From NCBI GenBank assembly GCA_002419215.1, contig DIFQ01000021.1:1-24246 (forward strand): a stretch of 24,246 nt of DNA, written 5' to 3'. The position numbers and the translations under genes are program-made. Under the pieces are notes generated by a model that was not told the DNA's origin, searched no databases, and saw nothing but the letters and a program-made list of their open reading frames with translations. Positions within the stretch are counted from its first letter, which is position 1, and every line of letters begins with the position of its first letter. Positions 20,720 through 24,246 of this stretch are shown in pieces. The stretch is from Syntrophaceae bacterium UBA5744 (GTDB lineage: Bacteria; Desulfobacterota; Syntrophia; Syntrophales; UBA2192).

Positions 20720-20896
20720 CTACCCTTGCTTCTTCGAGAAAAAGTTCATGAGGAAGTCCGTCTGTGCCGGTGACAGGTCAAACTTGATGGCCGCTTCCTC
20801 TACGAGCTTGCTCTTCTTTTTTCCTTCGTTCAGGTTATCGGAGATCCACTTGATGGCCTTTCTGATCTCCTCGCCCTCGGGCTGGATCTGAGACAT
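20720..20896 (-). CDS. Small protein of 58 aa
   Basis: A short gene with good support. The product begins MSQIQPEGEEIRKAIKWISD, continues NLNEGKKKSKLVEEAAIKFD and ends LSPAQTDFLMNFFSKKQG. It is predicted as two or three helices and is hydrophilic. The ATG (20896-20894) has AGGGG upstream, and a near-consensus promoter lies about 60 nt before it. I believe similar 55-65-aa proteins are common in Desulfobacterota, but I know no function. The fold, with a C-terminal LSPAQTDFL helix, could mediate protein contacts. Confidence 0.7.
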   Translation of the reverse strand: MSQIQPEGEEIRKAIKWISDNLNEGKKKSKLVEEAAIKFDLSPAQTDFLMNFFSKKQG

Positions 20897-20958
20897 CTTC
20901 TTTCCCCTCCCCTCGAGAAATGGCCGGCAGCCTCGATCGATGCCTGTCAGCTACGGGT

Positions 20959-20987
20959 AATATAATGAAAAGGCCCCGTTTTGTAAA
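20959..20987 (-). promoter_or_regulatory. Sigma-70-type promoter of the 58-aa gene
   Basis: On the minus strand TTTACA (20987-20982), a 17-bp spacer and TATATT (20964-20959), each five of six consensus bases. The start point would be near 20952, giving a leader of about 55 nt. The plus strand carries TATAAT here too, but with no -35 partner. Confidence 0.65.
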
Positions 20988-21067
20988 GGAAATACCGCCA
21001 TGATCCTCTTGGCAAATGTCATTTTTTCCGGTATGGTTGGGAAAATTTCCATGCCGGGGAGTGCGCG

Positions 21068-22108
21068 ATGGCAGCCGCCGTTTATTTTTCCGAGAAATTC
21101 AGCGCAGATACGGTCAGCAAGCTCTTCGAGAGGGCTCTGGCGGACACGGGAGGGCGGATCGGGGGAAAAGACCGCGTGGCCGTCAAACTGCACTTCGGAG
21201 AGGAGGGAAACTCGCGGTTCGTGTCCCCGGCAAACCTCAGGCCCATTCTGACGACGCTTGCCGGACATAACTCCAATCACTTCCTCACCGATGCCAATGC
21301 CCTCTACCGCGGCATGCGCCACAACGCGACGGATCACCTGGAAATAGCCCGCAAGCACGGCTTTGGCGCCCTGGGGGTCCCCATCGTCATTGCCGACGGC
21401 GAGCGGGGCGAAGAGGAGACGCAAATCGCCATTGCCGGGAAGATCTTCCCAAAAGTCCGGATCGCCCGCCACATCGCCGAGGCCCGGGCGCTCGTGGTCG
21501 TTTCCCACTTCAAGGGCCATATCCTTTTCGGCTTCGGGGGGGCCATCAAGAACCTGGGCATGGGTTGCGGCTCCCGGGCCGGAAAGCTCGAGATGCACGC
21601 CTCGCTCAAGCCCTCCGTCAACGACAACTGCACCGTCTGCGGCAAGTGCGTCGAGGCCTGCCCTGCCGATGCGATCCTGCTTGCCGAGGACAAGGCCACG
21701 ATCGACCCCGACCTTTGCGAAGGATGCGCCACCTGCATCGCCGTCTGCGAGTTCGATGCCGTAGAGGTCCCCTGGATGGCCCTGGCTTCGAGCGCCGTGA
21801 TGGAACGGACCGCCGAGTATGCCTTGGGGGCCGTCAACGGCAAGCCCTGCGTCTGCGTGACCTTCATCAACAACATCGCAAAGGACTGCGACTGCATGGC
21901 CGACAGCGAACTGATCGGACAGGACGTGGGGATCGTCACGTCGACGGACCCGGTTGCCTGCGAGCAGGCCGCCTTCGACCTTGTCCGGTCGCAGCATGGC
22001 GATATCGACATCTTCAAGAGGGCAACCCGGATCGACGGGAGCCATATCCTCGGCTACGCTGAATCGATCGGGCTTGGCCGCAGGGACTATGAACTGGTCC
22101 GGCTGTAA
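21068..22108 (+). CDS. DUF362 protein with two 4Fe-4S ferredoxin motifs
   Basis: A 346-aa cytoplasmic-looking protein combining DUF362 (AVKLHFGEEGNSRFVSP at 38-54, VVVSHFKGHILFGFGGAIKNLGMGCG at 143-168) with an inserted bi-cluster ferredoxin: CTVCGKCVEACP at 188-199 and CEGCATCIAVCE at 217-228. The C-terminal part (about 255-346: CVTFINNIAKDCDCMADSE, TSTDPVACEQAAFDLV) closes the DUF362 fold. There is no signal peptide, unlike the other DUF362 protein in the window. GGGGAG stands upstream of the ATG. The chemistry of the family is not established. It sits 110 nt before the diguanylate cyclase gene on the same strand, with no clear terminator between them. Confidence 0.88.
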   Translation: MAAAVYFSEKFSADTVSKLFERALADTGGRIGGKDRVAVKLHFGEEGNSRFVSPANLRPILTTLAGHNSNHFLTDANALYRGMRHNATDHLEIARKHGFGALGVPIVIADGERGEEETQIAIAGKIFPKVRIARHIAEARALVVVSHFKGHILFGFGGAIKNLGMGCGSRAGKLEMHASLKPSVNDNCTVCGKCVEACPADAILLAEDKATIDPDLCEGCATCIAVCEFDAVEVPWMALASSAVMERTAEYALGAVNGKPCVCVTFINNIAKDCDCMADSELIGQDVGIVTSTDPVACEQAAFDLVRSQHGDIDIFKRATRIDGSHILGYAESIGLGRRDYELVRL

Positions 22109-22218
22109 GGAAAAAGCGACTCCCGCCGGGGGCATCGGCGCCGAGAAGCGGGTATGGTTCCTGCATCAAGTCTTTGCGGCGTCATCATCAATTCGGAATA
22201 CGCCGATCATCGGAAATC

Positions 22219-23169
22219 ATGGAACAGAACGGTAAAACAGGGTCTCAGACCCGCATCCTCATTGTCGACGACCACGTGGAGCTTCGGGACATGCTCAAGG
22301 AGGCAATGGTCCTGTCGGGCTACGAGTGCCTCACGGCGGGCAACGGCCGGGAGGCCCTTCAGTGCCTGGCGGCAAACTCCGTCGACGTGGTCCTGACGGA
22401 CATCCAGATGCCCGAGATGAACGGCCTCGAGCTCACGATGGAGATCAAGAAAACCCACGACGTCGACGTCATCGTGATGACGGGTTTTACCGAGGATTTC
22501 ACCTACGAGGAGATCATCACCAGGGGCGCAAGCGATTTCATGCTCAAGCCCGTGAGCATCGCGGAGCTCTCCATGCGGATCCGGCGAGTGCTGCGGGAGA
22601 AGGACCTCCTGAGGGAGCGCAACCACGCCATGGACCAGCTCCGGGAAAGCGAGCAACGCTACCAGGAGTTGAGCATCACCGACGGCCTCACGAAGCTTTT
22701 CAACTCGCGGCAGTTCTATGCAGTGCTCCACGGCGAGATCGAGCGGTCCAACCGCTACGACCACCCGCTCACCGTGCTGATGCTCGATATCGACGACTTC
22801 AAGAAGTACAATGACACCTACGGCCATCTCGAGGGTGACAGGGTCCTGGTGCGGTTTGCCGAGATCATCAAGGAGTGCCTGCGCCAGACCGATGCGGCCT
22901 GTCGCTACGGGGGCGAGGAATTCGCCGTCATCCTGCCCGCCACACGAGGTGAGCAGGGTGTCGCCACGGCCGAGCGTGTGAGGGTCGCCCTTAAAAACGA
23001 GGTATTCAAGCCGCGTCCCGATTTGGACATCCAGGTCACCGTCAGCATCGGGGTGGCCCAGCACGCCAAGAACGAGGACATGATGGACTTCCTGCGTCGG
23101 ACCGACAAGAACCTCTACACGGCCAAGTCCGGCGGGAAGAACCAGGTCTGCTACACGCAGCTGCCCTGA
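22219..23169 (+). CDS. Response regulator with GGDEF diguanylate cyclase output
   Basis: A 316-aa PleD/WspR-like regulator that makes cyclic di-GMP when phosphorylated. The receiver domain has DD at 17-18, phospho-acceptor D61 in LTDIQMP, T88 in MTGF and K110 in LKPVS. A helix linker (RERNHAMDQLRESEQRYQEL) leads to a GGDEF domain: TDGLTKLFNSRQF (154-166), LDIDDFKKYNDTYGH (189-203) and active site GGEEF at 231-235. RQTD at 222-225 lies five residues before it, the position of the inhibitory I-site, so feedback by c-di-GMP is expected. The last part (VSIGVAQ, DKNLYTAKSGGKNQV) is canonical. The ATG at 22219 has GGA upstream; the frame opens earlier at 22174. No cognate histidine kinase is in the window. 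Confidence 0.93.
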   Translation: MEQNGKTGSQTRILIVDDHVELRDMLKEAMVLSGYECLTAGNGREALQCLAANSVDVVLTDIQMPEMNGLELTMEIKKTHDVDVIVMTGFTEDFTYEEIITRGASDFMLKPVSIAELSMRIRRVLREKDLLRERNHAMDQLRESEQRYQELSITDGLTKLFNSRQFYAVLHGEIERSNRYDHPLTVLMLDIDDFKKYNDTYGHLEGDRVLVRFAEIIKECLRQTDAACRYGGEEFAVILPATRGEQGVATAERVRVALKNEVFKPRPDLDIQVTVSIGVAQHAKNEDMMDFLRRTDKNLYTAKSGGKNQVCYTQLP

Positions 23170-23239
23170 GGCGGCACGCGCCTTTCCTTTTGAACCACCC
23201 ACAAAAGACAATCCAGGGGAGCCCCTGCCCGTTCAGGGG

Positions 23240-23635
23240 TCATGAGAAGAAGGCGGAGATCTCGTGGAAAAACATTTCCGGGTCTTCCGTCGCTTCGGCC
23301 TTTTGTTCCATGAGGCAGGGCGCCGTCTTTTCGCGGTTGAGGAGGATCGGCACGACCTCGTCGGCGGTCAGCGGGACGGAGTATTGCTTGAGAAAGGCGA
23401 CGGCCCGGGAAGATGCTCTCCGTGTGATGACACGGTCGATCATCCCCGAGGTGACGACGATCTTTGCCGCCGCCAGGCCGATGGCGCGGTCGTGGAGTTC
23501 GCAGCCGCTGAAGCGGCCGCGGCAGGCCCGGATGCACTCCACGAGCGGCCGAAGCCCCTCTTTTTCGGAGCAAAAAATAATGCGGCCCTCGTGGAAGAGG
23601 GCCAGGCTGTAACGGGTGAAATCAGGCGTCAGCAT
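23240..23635 (-). CDS. DUF1893-family protein
   Basis: A 131-aa protein of the DUF1893 (TM1506-like) family, related in fold to cytidine deaminases. Visible features are the opening YSLALFHEGRIIFCSEKEGLRPLVECI (9-35), DRAIGLAAAKIVVTSGMIDRVITRRAS (49-75), YSVPLTADEVVPILLNREKTAPCLMEQ (85-111, with C107 near the family's NRDGTGLCPMExx segment) and an acidic helical tail. The ATG at 23635 lies 7 nt inside the S-component gene, so the two are translationally coupled. An upstream in-frame codon at 23737 lies within that gene and is rejected. Molecular role unknown; the link to a substrate-uptake gene suggests it may act on what is imported. Confidence 0.72.
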   Translation of the reverse strand: MLTPDFTRYSLALFHEGRIIFCSEKEGLRPLVECIRACRGRFSGCELHDRAIGLAAAKIVVTSGMIDRVITRRASSRAVAFLKQYSVPLTADEVVPILLNREKTAPCLMEQKAEATEDPEMFFHEISAFFS

Positions 23636-24123
23636 CCAAGCAACCGCTTCAAGGGGCCTGCCGCCCAGGCCGCCGCGACGGCCCAGACAAGGTTGGAGAC
23701 GGCAAGGGAGAGCACCAGGGCGCCGATGAAGGACCACGAGAGACCCATGAAGAGGTGATCCGTGACGACAAGCCAGGGAAGCTGGATCGCAAAGGCAAGC
23801 ATCACCGCCACAACAGGCCTGAATCCTTTCTCGGTAAAATGGCCAGTAAAAAATCCGAGAAGGGCATTTCCGAAGAGAATGAAGGGGTTTGACAGGGCAG
23901 CGGCGACATAGAGGGATCCCCCGAGGCCCGCAATCAGGCCGGCCCAGCGGCCGAGAAGAAGAGCGGCCAGGAAGATCGCAGCCTGGAAAACGTGGATCTT
24001 GAACCCCCAGGGGGTGGCCAGGTTGATCATGCCAAGGAGATTGGGCAGCAGGGCAAGGCCAATCAGGACACCGATCGTCTTTTCGCTCCAGCGGACTTCG
24101 GTCCGGGTCAGGGTTTGAGCCAT
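23629..24123 (-). CDS. ECF-type transporter substrate-binding (S) component-like membrane protein
   Basis: A 164-aa integral membrane protein with about six hydrophobic segments (IGVLIGLALLPNLLGMINLA, VFQAAIFLAALLLGRWAGLIAGLGG, PFILFGNALLGFFTGHF, VVAVMLAFAIQLPWLVV, FIGALVLSLAVSNLVWAVAA). Size and span number fit ECF vitamin-transporter S components, and the GLIAGLGGSLYVAAAL and FILFGNALLGFFTG stretches are like those of the group. The substrate cannot be told from sequence. GGAGG stands 8 nt before the ATG at 24123; the GTG at 24132 lies in that site and is rejected. No EcfA or EcfT gene is in the window, so it may use a shared module. It overlaps the DUF1893 gene. Confidence 0.7.
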   Translation of the reverse strand: MAQTLTRTEVRWSEKTIGVLIGLALLPNLLGMINLATPWGFKIHVFQAAIFLAALLLGRWAGLIAGLGGSLYVAAALSNPFILFGNALLGFFTGHFTEKGFRPVVAVMLAFAIQLPWLVVTDHLFMGLSWSFIGALVLSLAVSNLVWAVAAAWAAGPLKRLLGC

Positions 24124-24195
24124 TTCACACACCTCCTTCTGAAGAAGCCGTACTTTACCACAGCCGGCGACAGTTTTGAACAGGCTTTTTGCCGA

Positions 24196-24246
24196 TCAGG
24201 CCTTCCTGTCGATGATCGTTCTTGCGAGCAACAGACCCCGACTTCG
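24196..24246 (-). CDS. Last 16 codons of an upstream minus-strand gene (partial)
   Basis: In the minus frame ending in TGA at 24198-24196 the codons read RSRGLLLARTIIDRKA to the window edge. The tail is too short to identify, and may be chance, but it lies in the right orientation to be an upstream neighbour of the S-component gene. Confidence 0.25.
   Translation of the reverse strand, partial: RSRGLLLARTIIDRKA

Noticed and set aside
1..24246. CRISPR array, tRNA, rRNA, insertion sequence or prophage
   Set aside because: No regularly spaced direct repeats, tRNA cloverleaf, rRNA stretches, transposase or phage genes were seen by eye on either strand.

Overview
The window is GC-rich, densely coded chromosomal DNA. 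It probably comes from a Gram-negative anaerobe of the Desulfobacterota (former Deltaproteobacteria), perhaps Syntrophales-like. This is an inference. It rests on the ferredoxin-linked metabolism (2-oxoacid:ferredoxin oxidoreductase, DUF362 and polyferredoxin proteins), a probable selenoprotein, periplasmic peptidoglycan enzymes, Tat signals, and dispersed repeats of a type common in that group. No rRNA, tRNA, CRISPR array, transposase or phage gene was seen.

Layout. 1-2.7 kb (minus): a three-gene unit of an unknown 136-aa protein, a PNPOx-type flavin protein and a PEP synthase/PPDK-like protein cut by the window edge. 2.9-5.5 kb: a convergent pair of cell-wall enzymes, a Tat-exported MepK/YcbK-like endopeptidase (plus) and a YcbB/LdtD-type L,D-transpeptidase (minus). 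5.6-9.1 kb (minus): a nitroreductase, an FeS-type bacterial cryptochrome/photolyase and a class II CPD photolyase in one tight operon. 9.3-11.2 kb: a Nudix-alpha/beta hydrolase fusion (minus), divergent from a VUT-family transporter (plus). 11.2-12.1 kb: a mostly non-coding stretch with dispersed repeats, a candidate small RNA bounded by its own promoter and terminator, and one doubtful small ORF. 12.1-16.8 kb (minus): a winged-helix/ferredoxin protein, a candidate selenoprotein, an 83-aa helical protein, and the gamma-alpha and beta subunits of a 2-oxoacid:ferredoxin oxidoreductase. 17.1-19.6 kb (plus): a Tat-exported DUF362 protein overlapping a NapH-NapG-like polyferredoxin. 19.7-20.9 kb (minus): three small genes, one of only 58 codons. 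21.0-23.2 kb (plus): a DUF362-ferredoxin protein and a response regulator-diguanylate cyclase. 23.2-24.2 kb (minus): an ECF-type S component overlapping a DUF1893 gene, and the last codons of an upstream gene.

The strongest unusual signal is at 15076-15384 (minus). A short exported heavy-metal-associated-like protein is interrupted by one in-frame UGA inside a C-x-U motif. A perfect 6-bp hairpin follows, with its loop G 23 nt downstream of the UGA. This has the layout of a bacterial selenocysteine insertion element, and a standard gene caller would miss or truncate the gene. Functionally, the 12-22 kb half is dominated by electron transfer: oxidoreductase, polyferredoxin, two DUF362 proteins and an Fe-S regulator-like protein. 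The 5.6-9.1 kb operon is light-driven DNA repair.
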